Source of the DNA: Beroe ovata
Taxonomy: Eukaryota > Ctenophora > Nuda > Beroida > Beroidae
Direction of reading: 5' to 3'
NCBI GenBank assembly: GCA_946803715.1
Contig: CAMPET010000056.1
Span: 122,314-150,612 of the forward strand
DNA: 28,299 nt
The position numbers were made by a program, and so were the translations under genes. Below, piece by piece: positions 1 through 11,209 of the stretch. Within the stretch, counting starts at the first letter, position 1. Each line of letters begins with the position of its first letter. The notes under the pieces were generated by a model. It was not told where the DNA came from. It saw nothing but the letters and a program-made list of their open reading frames with translations, and did no database searches.

Positions 1-5
1 CACAC

Positions 6-27
<22 letters not shown>
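1..27. repeat. (CA)n microsatellite
   Basis: A pure CA dinucleotide run begins at the window edge, so its full length is unknown. Further CA/GT runs lie at 12269-12311, 12970-13007, 16515-16545 and 28277-28297. Confidence 0.95.
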
Positions 28-37
<10 letters not shown>

Positions 38-724
38 CTGTGGAAGTACACGTCAGTTGCAGAGGTGGATGATGATTGATGAGAGGCGGTTTTGTGCGGG
101 AATGACGACATTCAACGCTAACGGCTGGCTGTAATCAACGTTCGCGGTAGTTTCCATTTCCCAATTATGAGCAATATGAGGCTCGTTACAAGATAGATGT
201 GGCACAATGTTACTGGAGATTGTAGCAAGGCAGGAGGTACAAGAGAATGAGATTTTAAGAGAACTGATATGGCACAGCGCCAGCTAGCTATAACTGATAG
301 ATCTATCTATTCCATGAGAGTTGAATCACGTGTGAAACATAACAAGCAGATATAAGCATGCATCGAGTGGAACCTGTTCAGTGATATTATCAGATTAAAA
401 TGCTTGTTCAAAACATGTTCATGGAAATTGTAAAATCGACGAGCTTATTGAATTGAAACACTCTGTCAAAGTGACAGAACTACCGTTCAGTACCTAAAAA
501 CACTTCGAGCACTTCACTGTGATCAATCAAACTTGGCAGGAGTTCAATTATAATATAGTGCAAGTATTGGCAGGGAGCCAACAGAACTTATACTGAACAA
601 ATACTGTAAAAGTGGAGCGTCAAATGTACAGTCTAGCCGACTCAGAACACATGGTTAACTTGAAGACTGCCACATTAGGGCGGTGGGATTACCTCATGTA
701 GGATAGTATCTCTCTCTTTCACTT

Positions 725-837
725 CACGTGATAACATCACGTTATCACGTGTCTGTCTAACGCGATGACTGGTATGACCTGACAACACCACGTGCTATAC
801 CTCAGCATGGTCACGCGGTCACGTGTGTGGTCACGTG
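725..837. promoter_or_regulatory. Cluster of five CACGTG E-boxes, two in a hairpin
   Basis: CACGTG occurs at 725, 746, 789, 820 and 832, five times in 113 bases. The first two sit at the outer ends of a perfect inverted repeat (arms 725-735 and 741-751, 5-base spacer). CACGTG is the classical binding site of bHLH and bHLH-ZIP factors such as MYC/MAX and USF. No gene start is visible beside it, so a regulatory role is inference. Confidence 0.45.
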
Positions 838-1607
838 GCTGAGAGATATATTCTGTGTGGAACATCTCTATCAATGACCGCTATTGGAGGGCGGGAATTG
901 GCGGGAACCCGATCACTTAATACATGTTGATGAGCAGAAGTCACGCTGCAGAGTAGTATATCCACTATTTCCACACTCGATCTGATTCCCTCTCATGTAG
1001 GTATACATTGTATACACTATACATTGTATACATGAGCAACATTCATCACCAGAGTACGGTTAGTAGATACTCACTTATGAACCGTGATATAAAACTAGGG
1101 GAATTCAAAGGAGGAGCAATTGAGCCGAATCATAACATTGTCATACTCGAGCTGCACCCCTTGAATTTCATTAGGTAGGTTTATAGCAGAGAAATCGGAA
1201 ATCGGAGGCAGTTGAGGCAGTAGTATATTTGGGACTAGGGATAAAACCGAAACTGACGGCTATCACAGCTACGATGACAGAAAAGAAAAAACATGAGAAT
1301 GAGAAGGGTGGTTTCGGAAGTTTTAGAATAAAGCATGTTCAAGCTGCCTGGCTCTCAGAAGTGTAAAGTCCAGTACAGTACGTTAGAAAATCTCAATAAG
1401 ACCTGGAATCGGGCCAATCTTCACACCTAATCTAGGGCACAGTAATAATTATACTTACCTATTGATAACATTAATTATGCAGATAGGCATGTCCTGAATT
1501 ATGCATAAACTAGCGAACTTGATTATTCATTCCGCAACATGCTAACATGAGGACGGGTGTCGACAATTCTGCAGATTTAGGGGCTATTCTTCGAGAGTCG
1601 AGAGGTA

Positions 1608-1680
1608 CACCCCCGGAATCCCGAACAACGGAATCCCGAAACCCTCCTTCGGGATTCCGTAATTCGGGATTCCGGGGGTG
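1608..1680. repeat. Long near-perfect inverted repeat (foldback)
   Basis: Two 33-base arms (1608-1640 and 1648-1680) are reverse complements at 31 of 33 positions and are separated by 7 bases. Each arm carries the 11-mer GGAATCCCGAA twice or nearly so. The structure would fold as a long hairpin and is compatible with a small foldback or MITE-like element. No target-site duplication was recognised. Confidence 0.85.
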
Positions 1681-2804
1681 AATTGCTCGGAGAAGAAGGA
1701 AGCCGAGGATAGAGAGGTCTGAAATATCACGTTGCACTAATTTCCTGGTTTAAGTGATGAAATGGTACTCCAGTAATCGAGTTATATTCCATCATTCCTA
1801 TTCTTGCAAATAAATGGACAGTGTTTTCAACTTTCACACTCCTCTTTTAAACTCAGTTTTTCTAGAATTCTGCTCTAATCTGGCATGCAAAATTTGCAAA
1901 AGCAATCATCAATGCATGATGGACGGGAGGTGGCCACTTATTAGTTATTCTACATAATATGATTGAGAACAAATGGCATTGTTGAAATGGTTCATGAGGA
2001 GGGAAGTAGAGGTTCCATATCATGCCGGACTCACGCCTGAATCACGACTGAATCATGCCGTTCACATGCCAGCAACACACCAACAATCCGACAAGTCATC
2101 CATGAGAGAGTCCATTATTTCTCCTGGTGATTTCTTTGGTTTGTACAATGTCGCGTTTTTCGATATTTTCAATCAAATTCTATTTCTACCTCGACGCGTA
2201 AAAGAATTATCAAGGTTTTTTATCTAGGTCTTTCCTTGTTTTCGAAATACACCCCTCTATTATAATCCCCACTTTTTCTGCAGCTAATGAAGCGACTCCT
2301 GATTACCATAAACTCGGAATATCTACAAAAGAACTTGTCGAGCGATAGGAATTCTAGAACTTGTACAACAAAACAACAAGGAAATAGCATCTCCCAGTCA
2401 GTAGCCAAGGTACACCTACAGTCAAGTGTGAAATTGTCAAGAGTCATGTTTCTATCAGCTGTGCAAGACGCAAGTGTCCGTGACCGCAGCTTTCACTTAT
2501 TTATGAAACTACAAACTGTAACAACCCAACTCTCAGGCCCCACATATAGTGAGTTATATCAAGGAAGAATCAAAGAAACCTGTGAAAGTGAGAGACGAGT
2601 TGTTTGGACTTCACTAGCACCTCAAAGCAGCAGCATATTCAATAGACTGGTTCTCAACTCTAGATACAATATCAGATCCCCAACCTCTATCCACTATAAC
2701 TATAGACTCGTATACATGTTCTAGACAGTAGCATGTTGATAGAGACAGCTTCTAACCGGTTACAACCGCTCTAGAGGTCCCGCTGTGTTACCACTCTGTT
2801 AAGT

Positions 2805-2841
2805 GAGAATAGTCACTTGAGAATAGTCACTTGAGAATAGC
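2805..2841. repeat. 14-bp tandem repeat, about 2.6 copies
   Basis: The unit GAGAATAGTCACTT is repeated at 2805-2818 and 2819-2832, followed by a partial third copy. Confidence 0.85.
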
Positions 2842-3639
2842 AAGTTTTGACGAGAGTGTTCGCACAAAACTAGAGCTTCTTGTACCACTTATTGTTCTCC
2901 TTTCTCGAGTGGTTTCCCAGCGGGACCAATGGACAATGATTAAGACGAGACAATATAGCTAACCAGTCAGAAATAACTGAAGATCTCTTATGCATGTAGT
3001 TATTTGAATTGGGCTGGAATTATTGATCAAATGCTAGATTTGTACATTACCAATGATGATTCTATTACAATACCAGTTAAGAAACAGAAGCAGGTTTCTT
3101 CATTTCGCTAATTCCCGAACCAAAGTGTGTAAAGTGTACACCGTGCTATGGTAGCATGCAGAAGGCACAATAAGCTATTCACCTATCACACACTACAAAT
3201 ACCTACTTAGCAAGGAAGAATGAGGGGATAAGATCCTGCTGAACAGTCACAGGTTAGGGTCTATGCCCCCGTCTTGCAACTAGAGTCTGCAAACTTCGCG
3301 GCTTGCATCAGCGGCTTGCCAGACAAGCAAACTCATGCATATAAGGAGGGGCTTAAGAAACCGGAAATCATAGAATGGACTATATTAGTGAGACGGCTGA
3401 ATAGAAGTGGTTGCATGTCTTTCTGCACTTAGGTTACCGGCCGATTGATACCTACATAATACAAAATACCTACCCAAAGGGTATACCTACGAATAATATG
3501 AAATGTTTTGTAATGATCTGTATTGTAATGATATGTGATCATATATATCATGATCAATATGATAATATGGAGTGTAACGATAGCAGGCGAAACTATAGCA
3601 AGAGACGTGACGAAGCATGAAAGTGAGTGGAATTTGAAT

Positions 3640-3760
3640 GTGGACGTGTAACGGAACTTTTCGCGCGAGTCAACTACACACGCGCGCGCTTTGTATAAAA
3701 ACGCGCGTTCGCGAGGAACGTAGGGATTTGTGCGCGCGCAGCACGCAAGCTGCGGAAATG
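3640..3760. other. CpG-dense patch with a TATA-like element
   Basis: An island of CGCG-rich sequence stands in AT-rich DNA and surrounds TATAAAA near 3692. No coding region with support begins downstream. A 70-codon open frame covers it but its translation looks random. It could be an unmethylated regulatory patch or the remnant of a GC-rich repeat. Similar patches occur near 9460-9680 and 14395-14455. Confidence 0.3.
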
Positions 3761-4450
3761 ATGCTGTTTATCACAAATTTGTTATCGCGCCACACGTTGA
3801 ATGAGATCCAATATGCGACCGAACAACGCGATGGGATTTCAAAAATTTAAATCATGTTTTGCTATAGTATAGTCCTCAAAACAATAAACAGATTTACAAA
3901 TTCAAACTTATTTTCACGAAAGGGAAACAATTTATGATCAAAATTAAGATTCACTGATTCAAAACTGCTTCCTTGGGACCGATAACCACTGCCATTTTGT
4001 CATGAGACATTAATATGAAAATTCTGAAATTGAAAATCAAGTCAATTAACGCAGTTAATAAAGAAAACCCCATAAGTATTTACATAAACATTCCGCAAAT
4101 AAAGAAATATAGATCGAATAAATAACCTCGGCAGTTACAGACGTCAGAGTTCAGAATTGCTTATTTCTACCTGTTCTCTTATCTAAATGAAGCTAGTTTA
4201 TCTTAATAGCAATCTGTTATAATTTCTCTATTCACAAAGGTCACCACTACTGGTCACATGATCACTGGTCACAACTGGTCATACATCTCAAACTAATAAC
4301 TGGTCAAACATCATATTCATTATTCATACACATCACAACTGCAACAAAATGCTAAACAACTAGCATATAACATCCTGCAAACATTTCGAGAAATGATTTC
4401 TGAAAAGGTCACATGAGACATCCCATACTATAGTTGTATGTATTAACTGC

Positions 4451-7400
4451 TCATGGTAGTGATATACTGGCTGTAATATCAGATGCTCCATTTTCACAAG
4501 TCAATTCCTGGGACGGTATGGAGTCAAGCTCGTCCAGGTCCAGTCCCAGTACCCACTCTGAGGTCCTGTCCTTGATCGGGCCTGGTTTCCCACTTACAAC
4601 CTGCGGGTAGGAGGTTAATAGATTGGGGAAACATGCAAAGGAACAGCTAATTTGCTAGAGATGTGATGGTCCTCAAATCGATCTAAGTCGACTTCATGTT
4701 GTATTTCAGCTGACTGAACCCAAAGGAATAGTTGTATATATATGCTGGATTCATACAATAATCAGCTTCTCTACATGGGTGACCGTGTAAATGGAATACT
4801 TACTGGTTTGGGGGTGTTCTTCATTTCCTTGTACAGGTCCTCTGCCATGCTGAGACGTCGTAACATTGCTGCCCTCCTGTCAAACTCCCCTCCCCCACCG
4901 CCAGTTGTTGTAGCTGGTTTCCTAGGAAACAGCACGTGTGTGAGAGATGACACGTGTGTGAGAGATGACACGTGTGTGAGAGATGACACGTGTGTGAGAG
5001 ATGACACGTGTGTGAGAGATGACACGTGTGTGAGAGATAAGATGTGCACCACACTAAAGAGAGATAGATCTGAGATAGATACATGTCCATTGTTATTGGA
5101 CCAATACTAACGGTTATCGATAACCTGTTGTGAGTTGTCACGAATAGGGCTTTGATCAAGGAAATAAGTGCTATATCAATTGTAAACATCAATCATGCTA
5201 TAACGGGGCTATAACAACTGTCTAAAATAATGAGGAATATGCTGGTGTATCAAATGTACACTAATCAACAGAGATCAGGCACAAACCAGGCCCTAAGAAG
5301 AGGTCTAGTCAGACTCGGTCCCTTCTGAGGGGCAGAACAAAGTTAAGAGAGGGATACATAATAAGGAAGCACAGGTAGGATTTACACACAGAGGCACGGC
5401 AGTCACATGGACTAAAAGTGGAGGGATTCATTTCTTACTGTCTCGGCTGTTGGAATGGTCGGAGTTCCTTCTTTATCTTGTCTTCTCTTTCCTTCCTATA
5501 TTCCTCCATACGAGACCTCCTCTTCTCCTCTGTCCACGCAGTCAAATCTGCCTTGTTCTGGAATAATGGAATAATAATGGAACAACCGTAATTAACGGGA
5601 AATTGAAATGAACGGAAAAACCCCCTTCCCCCTCCGTTGTAATCATTTGGAAATCCCCCATCGGCTGATTACGTAATATGCGAGCGTATCCTACAAGTAA
5701 TCATAGAATCGTCGGACAGACTCACATATGTATGTGTTTTTGCGGGAGTGCTCTTTGCGACTTGACCCAGGCTTTGCTTCTTCTTGTTGCTGCTTGTTAC
5801 AGGAAGGGGAGTGACATTGTGCAGTGTACTGTCGCTGTCTGCCAGGGCAGCCTTCATCAGTTCCTCTGTGTTAGAAGGGAGTGAAGTGTCACTGCTCACC
5901 ACAGACTCTTCATTTCCTTCCACCTTCGATACCTTGGCTTGCTTTGCTGGTTTATTCTTTTCCATGCCATGTTTATTAGGGAGTGCAGTAGCTTCTGGGG
6001 GTGCTTTCAGTATTTCTCTCTTGACAACATTGCTCGACTTAACGACAACCACTTCCTTATCGTGGCTTTTCTCTGATTTGGACTGTCTCGGCTTTTTCTT
6101 GGACTGTTCTTGCGTATCCTCTTTCAACTGATTGCTCCTCCCACATAGCAACATATTTACCTGTTTCGACCTGTCGATCTCCATTTGGTGGACTTCACTA
6201 TACGCACTCTTGATCCTGGACAAATTGGATGCTATGTACTGACTGAATTGTGTCGGGTTCTTGATTTTCAACTTACTGTGCGATGACGTTTGCTCTGAAA
6301 CTGGCGACTCCGATCGTATGACCTCTCCCTGTTCAGGAATGGGGGTTGATTGATGGCCAGCACTGGGCTCACTAATGACACTGTCTTCATCATTTGGTGG
6401 AAATGGATCCGATATGGACTTATCAGACTCAACTTGATCTGCAAATGACACAGTTTTATCAGGTATTGAGATGATGCTATCACATTTGCTGTGTTGGGAT
6501 AGATATTTCCCTATGGAAGACATGGAATCAGATTTGTACACCAATCCTGATGTAGAATCTGATACAATATTCTCCTCATCTGATTTGACCTCTTTCTCCT
6601 CGCTGCTTGCATTCTGTGCAGGGGCCTCTTCATACACCGGCTTGATGCCCGACTCTTTTACGGATGGTGGGGGACTTCTTGATATTTCCTTCTTAGCACT
6701 GAATATTTCACTTTCCCTCATATTTTCGCCTGTTACAATCGAATTGGATTTCTTTGTAATCTTGGACTTTTTCACGACATCGGTTGTATGGAGGAACTTA
6801 GAACATTTTTTGACCTCAGAAGGCTGTGATGATTTTATCAGAGGTATATTGAAATGGCCATTGGACGATGTTTTCCGAGGCAGATCCACAACGTCTATGT
6901 AACGTTTCAGATCAACTGCAGGCTTATCATCACTCAAAAACTGTTCAATAAAAATCTCATGTTTTGACTTTGCGTAGCCATTGAATTTGGGGTCCTTGAT
7001 TATTCTTGGAACCTGCTCTCCTGGTATGGGCGTGCGTGACGGCGGGTCATTCTTGATATTCTTGATTTCGTTCGCTGAATTCTGTATATTTTCCAGGAGC
7101 ACTCTGCATTCCTCCATCATTTTCATGGGAATTTCCTGCCTCGCTATCGCTCTGTGGTATTCAAGACTCTCAGCAGGCGGTTTCATGATGCTCTGTTTCT
7201 TGATATTCTCACTTATCACCTCGTTCTGTCCTTCTGATGATGGTGGAATAAACTCTTTTGCAACCTCATCATGCTGAATGCCAACCTCAACCGACTGTTT
7301 ACCTTGTGGTTGCTCTAGAGTCTGAATTGAGACATCGAATCGTTTGTCGTTATCAGTTTCCTGAGGAGTAGGCTGCTTGTCTTTTTCATCCATCACCGAA

Positions 7401-8845
7401 CTTTTGTTTGCATTGTTAGACTTTTCCTTTTTCTGATCGAATTCCTCTCTATCAAGTTCTGTTGGAAATTGAAGAAAAACCCTTTCCCCTTTCGAATGAG
7501 CTGAATTTGGTTTGATGATCGGTATTTTTAGTGGCTGATAACACTCCTCCTCATCAACTGGTAACTTGAGCAGTGGTTTCTCTTTGGGCTCCCCTTGGTT
7601 AACTTTGTTTTCACGCACCTCAGGAAAACTAGCATTAATCCTGCCTCGATCCAGAAACGAATCAAGTATTTTGTGCCATATTTCATTCTGCATAGTCACC
7701 ACTGCGTTCATTTCCTCTTTAACAATGTTCTTGATTTCATGATGGTCAATATAACTCAATGAACTCTTGTTCTTCTTTTGTCTGGTTTTATACTCAACAT
7801 GTTCGGATGAGGTTCTTATGTTTTCACTATGGCTTTTCTGGATAGAGGAATCAATGCTAGCAACCTGGCTTTGATCTTGCATAGCTTTCCAAGTCTTACT
7901 GCTGGATTTTCTATTTGAACCCAGAGCTTTTGCCTCTCCAAGAACTTTCCTAGAGACAGGTTTAGGTTCATTGTCTTGTTCCTCTTCTTCTGGGGGAATA
8001 TGAAGAAGGAATGGCTTTTTAGACCTGGAAATACTTGGGAATTTCTTGAAGATTGTCAATTCACTTGGTTCCATTGATTTTGGTTGGCTTGAAGCACAGT
8101 CAGAAATGTCTCGCATTGTATCCGACTTGATAGAACCTGCAGAGTGACTATTAACTTGTTTGTGAACAGTATCCCCAGTCAAAACACTGCTCAGGTCTTT
8201 TGGCTTCAGTGGTTCTTTCATCTCAACAACAGTGATGCCAGAAGTTGACGTTTTTGCATGTGTTGTGGATGCAAAAGACTTGATTGAAGAACTTGGTTTT
8301 GTAAAACTATGATGTTTGACTTCTTGCATAAACTTTGATTCAGAGAAGTTAACAACATCAGGTGTTGATATTGTCACTGGAGCTACAGATGGAGGTGAAA
8401 GTGTGTGAACTGTATTTTGTAATGGAGAAGTTTCAGGAGACATTAAGGCTGTATTATCAGCTGGTTCCTTTTTCGCCATTACAACAGATGTTAGTGGGGC
8501 TATATCCTGGAAGTCAGGTATATCATCTAGAGTTCCCTCAAGAGTTGTCCCACTAGGCGTCACCCCACTGGTTGAACTAATATGCTGGGACATGGAAAGG
8601 AAGTTTGCTGGCTTCTCAAATATTCCATAGGGTCTACTTTGGTCATCTTTAGGAATGGTTAATAATGTTGGTATGTTCTCAGATATAAAACTCTCTTTGT
8701 TAGGAAGTGATATCTTTGTCAATGATAAGCTTTCAATTGACACTGATTTCCCAGTTTTTGCTTCCCCTGTCTCCCCTGTTAATGATAATTCTGATTGATC
8801 AATTGATAAACATAGTCCAATAGATTCATTTGAATCATCAGACAT
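4451..8845 (-). CDS. Unrecognised large disordered protein, four exons, 1168 residues (5' end uncertain)
   Basis: The exons on the minus strand are 8845-5726, 5557-5439, 4921-4804 and 4600-4451 (stop). The donors are GTGAGT, GTAAGA and GTAAGT, and each acceptor is CAG or TAG. The phases 0, 2 and 0 agree at every junction, and the summed length is a multiple of three, which is strong evidence for the model. The first exon is very long (1040 codons) and rich in Ser, Lys, Glu and Pro, as in a disordered protein. A short motif of aliphatic residues, Pro and acidic residues recurs near residues 60-68, 277-289, 423-434 and 455-468. A Lys/Arg cluster near 910-925 could be a nuclear localisation signal. 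Exon 2 encodes a highly charged, probably helical stretch (EEKRRSRMEEYRKERE). No signal peptide or membrane segment is seen. An in-frame stop lies upstream of the first Met, but a possible acceptor (CTAG) 8 bases before it means further 5' exons may exist. I do not recognise the family. A cilium- or centrosome-type scaffold is one possibility, suggested only by composition. Confidence 0.75.
4933..5040. repeat. 18-bp minisatellite, six copies, in an intron
   Basis: Six copies of CACGTGTGTGAGAGATGA, the last slightly altered, lie in the second intron of the minus-strand gene. The last copy ends 10 bases short of the 3' splice site at 4922-4923. Read on the minus strand, the unit is pyrimidine-rich. 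Because 18 is a multiple of three, the array is open in several frames, which creates false ORFs on both strands. Confidence 0.97.
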
Positions 8846-9731
8846 TCTTGACCCTAGTTCGGATCAAAATATGTTAATAAGTAGGTATAAGGTAATACTG
8901 CAAAGATGCTCAAAATAACCAACTCATTGATTCTTTTGCATTGATTATTTCACAAAACATCCAACTCACAACTGTTATTTGATATCAGATATGATGATAC
9001 ATATTAGATGACTCAAGGCAACTGGCAATATATGTAATACAAGAAACATGTTAACAACAAACATTAAACAGTACAAAACAATTGTCTGATCACAATCAAC
9101 GTGAATTGAATTATGCTGAGGATCAAAACCTAACTATTACACTGAATGTAAGGAAACTATTCTTCCAGATAGGCCTCTGAAATTGAAAAAAAACCTATGC
9201 ATTAACAGTAAAGTGAAATGTGAAACCGGCCTGCAAAGAGAACATCATTCAAAAATAATCATGATGATCATATCCGAATATATTATTTAAATCCGGTAAA
9301 ATTTTGGACTGTAATCCGGTTATCCATAAAATACTGGACAAATTGGGTCTGTTGAATCTAGCTGAGCGCCCTCATTTTATTTTGTGATTTGTCTGACATG
9401 ACGATTGACGATTGACGACTTGAACTCTATTGAAGTTGCACATGCAAATTGCTATCGCAATTGCCACGCGCGCACGATTATAAATCAACAATCGAATTTG
9501 CGTGATTTGAAATTATAACAAGTACAAAGTCGCGCGGCACGCGGATCAACATGGACGACCGCGACTGACGCGAAGACTTTTCATTTTTAAATTCTACGTC
9601 ACTCGACGCATGAGCGCGGAAACAATTAAATTAGTCGTACAAAGTTAGCGTGGCGCAAATGCCGCACCGCGCGCTAATTCAAAATCTGTGATGGAATTGA
9701 TGCAAAATTGAACAGAATTGAAACTTAACCA

Positions 9732-9847
9732 GTTGTAGGATTTCACCCTACCCTTGCTGGGGCGCTGGGCGCTGGCGGGATTTTATCCCTGGCAAGGGGC
9801 GCGGATTGAAAATCGCGCGCGCCGACGGTAGGGTAAAATCCTACAAC
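9732..9847. mobile_element. MITE-like element with 20-bp terminal inverted repeats
   Basis: The ends 9732-9751 and 9828-9847 are reverse complements at 19 of 20 positions, giving a 116-bp non-coding unit. Inside, CCCTTGC and GCAAGGG form a second inverted pair, and the core is GC-rich. TTAACCA lies directly left of the element at 9725-9731 and recurs at 9852-9858, four bases beyond the right end, so it is only a possible target duplication. The layout fits a miniature inverted-repeat transposable element. The superfamily cannot be assigned. Confidence 0.65.
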
Positions 9848-10194
9848 TTAATTAACCATGTGACATCTGAAATACAATATTAAAAGCAGAAATAACTCGC
9901 CTTGCGCCTTACTGCACACAAAAAAGTTGCAGTGGGTCGCATAGCAGAGATCTTTTCTATTCTATTCAGATGATGAAATGATTTAGTTGCCTGATTTGAA
10001 TCGCCTGCTGATTATTACACAGTTTTGATGTTAATATATTCTTATGTTGTTTTGTACGTTGTAAGGTTGTAATTCACAGGACTGTTTTTTAATTAGAAAG
10101 TTCTTAATTTGGGTACCTAGAAAAAAGGTTACTTAACAATGATATAACTGTTTGAGATTGGCACTGAATATTTGAGTTGATCTTCTGTCAAAAA

Positions 10195-10218
10195 TATTCT
10201 ATTCTATTCTATTCTATT
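10195..10218. repeat. (TATTC)n microsatellite
   Basis: Nearly five copies of the pentanucleotide TATTC. Confidence 0.9.
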
Positions 10219-11077
10219 GATTATATTACCTGGTATAGCGCTTGCCACAAATGCTCCAAAAGATAGTGGTAAGCCTGCCATGCTATCATTATTCCAAACA
10301 CTGAATTTATTCTTAGAACCTCTCTCATGAGTATCACCTAGAGCTTTGACTTGTTTTGTCACGAAATGATGACCCTGTGAGTTTTTGTAGAAGTGATGGA
10401 TGCCCAAGCAAAAGGGCAGCACTTAATTGTCTCTTCTTGTCTCTTTGCAGAACACTTCGTCAAACTTTGCCTTACCCCTGCCCTGATGGCTAAATGCCTC
10501 TACTCGTTCATTAATCTATTTTTGCACTGAACATGAAGGGAGAAGCAGGAAATATCTCATGAACGTATTTAGCACACTCAGTGCATAGATGTATTCCTTA
10601 TAATGAACTTTGGGATGATTCCATGATATCATGTTCAGTACGAGTGAATGAAAATCAAGAGGTATGAAACATTGATCGAAAATCTAACCTTACACACCCC
10701 ACTAATCAATTGACAGTTTCAGAATAAGAACTTATTTAAGCTAAAACTCCATCTTTAGGATCTCCGTGAGAATGCCCATCATCCTGCAAAAAGCAAAATT
10801 AAAATAAAATACGATTTCACAAAACTAATTTACCAAGAGTCACAAAATCTGAACCTACGGAAACTCCAGATATTGAAATGGGCAAATTACAGGAATATAA
10901 TTACTGACTTGAAAGAGGGAACATGATTGAGAAATAGGGGGAACAAATTAAGCTGAATTAAATAAAAAATCATTTCACTCACTGGGGTCTAAAACCCAGT
11001 GATCTCTGACCCATCTTAACAACTGAGTGCATTACTCTCCCTGGTATCTCTTTATTGAGCCCAAATGGTCTTATAGT

Positions 11078-11146
11078 TCCTTATAATGAACAATTGTCCT
11101 TATAATGAACAATTGTTCCTACAATGAACAATTGTTGTAATGAACA
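11078..11146. repeat. Tandem repeat of about 20 bp, three to four copies
   Basis: Repeated units built around ATAATGAACAATTGT lie 60-130 bases before the ZNRF start codon. A related single copy (CCTTATAATGAAC) is near 10592. Confidence 0.85.
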
Positions 11147-11209
11147 AGATTTACTATAACATCATCTGACACACCCAACTTCCTGCAGGAATGGCACTTT
11201 ACTTCACAG

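Larger units (their letters stand above)
1..4450. other. Intergenic region with no supportable gene
   Basis: The sequence is AT-rich and has stops in all frames. The longest open frame, 145 codons at 2287-2724 on the plus strand, has a composition like random translation and no recognisable domain. I see no transposase, reverse transcriptase or tRNA. The part just below 4451 should contain the 3' UTR of the minus-strand gene, but I found no AATAAA on that strand to mark its end. Structured elements inside are listed separately. Confidence 0.6.
8846..11209. other. Region between two divergent genes; CpG-rich patch
   Basis: The region lies between the minus-strand gene and the plus-strand ZNRF gene, so both promoters could be here. 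The part 9460-9680 is rich in CGCG and GCGC within AT-rich DNA and is the best candidate for a shared promoter. No open frame with coding character is seen. A splice acceptor (TTCACAG) directly precedes the ZNRF start codon, so at least one non-coding 5' exon is probably somewhere in this stretch. Confidence 0.45.

Noticed and set aside
2287-2724. 145-codon open frame on the plus strand
   Set aside because: No domain, no splice-supported neighbours, and the translation looks like random AT-rich sequence.
4933-5040. CRISPR-like regular repeats
   Set aside because: The 18-bp units are directly adjacent with no spacers, and the genome is animal; it is a minisatellite.
4742-5192. Open frames on both strands across the 18-bp repeat
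   Set aside because: They are open only because the repeat unit is a multiple of three. The real coding exon here is 4921-4804 on the minus strand.
5435-5437. TAA at 5437-5435 (minus) as the stop of the unrecognised gene
   Set aside because: The stop overlaps a strong GTAAGA donor, and two further exons follow with matching phases, so it is normally spliced out.
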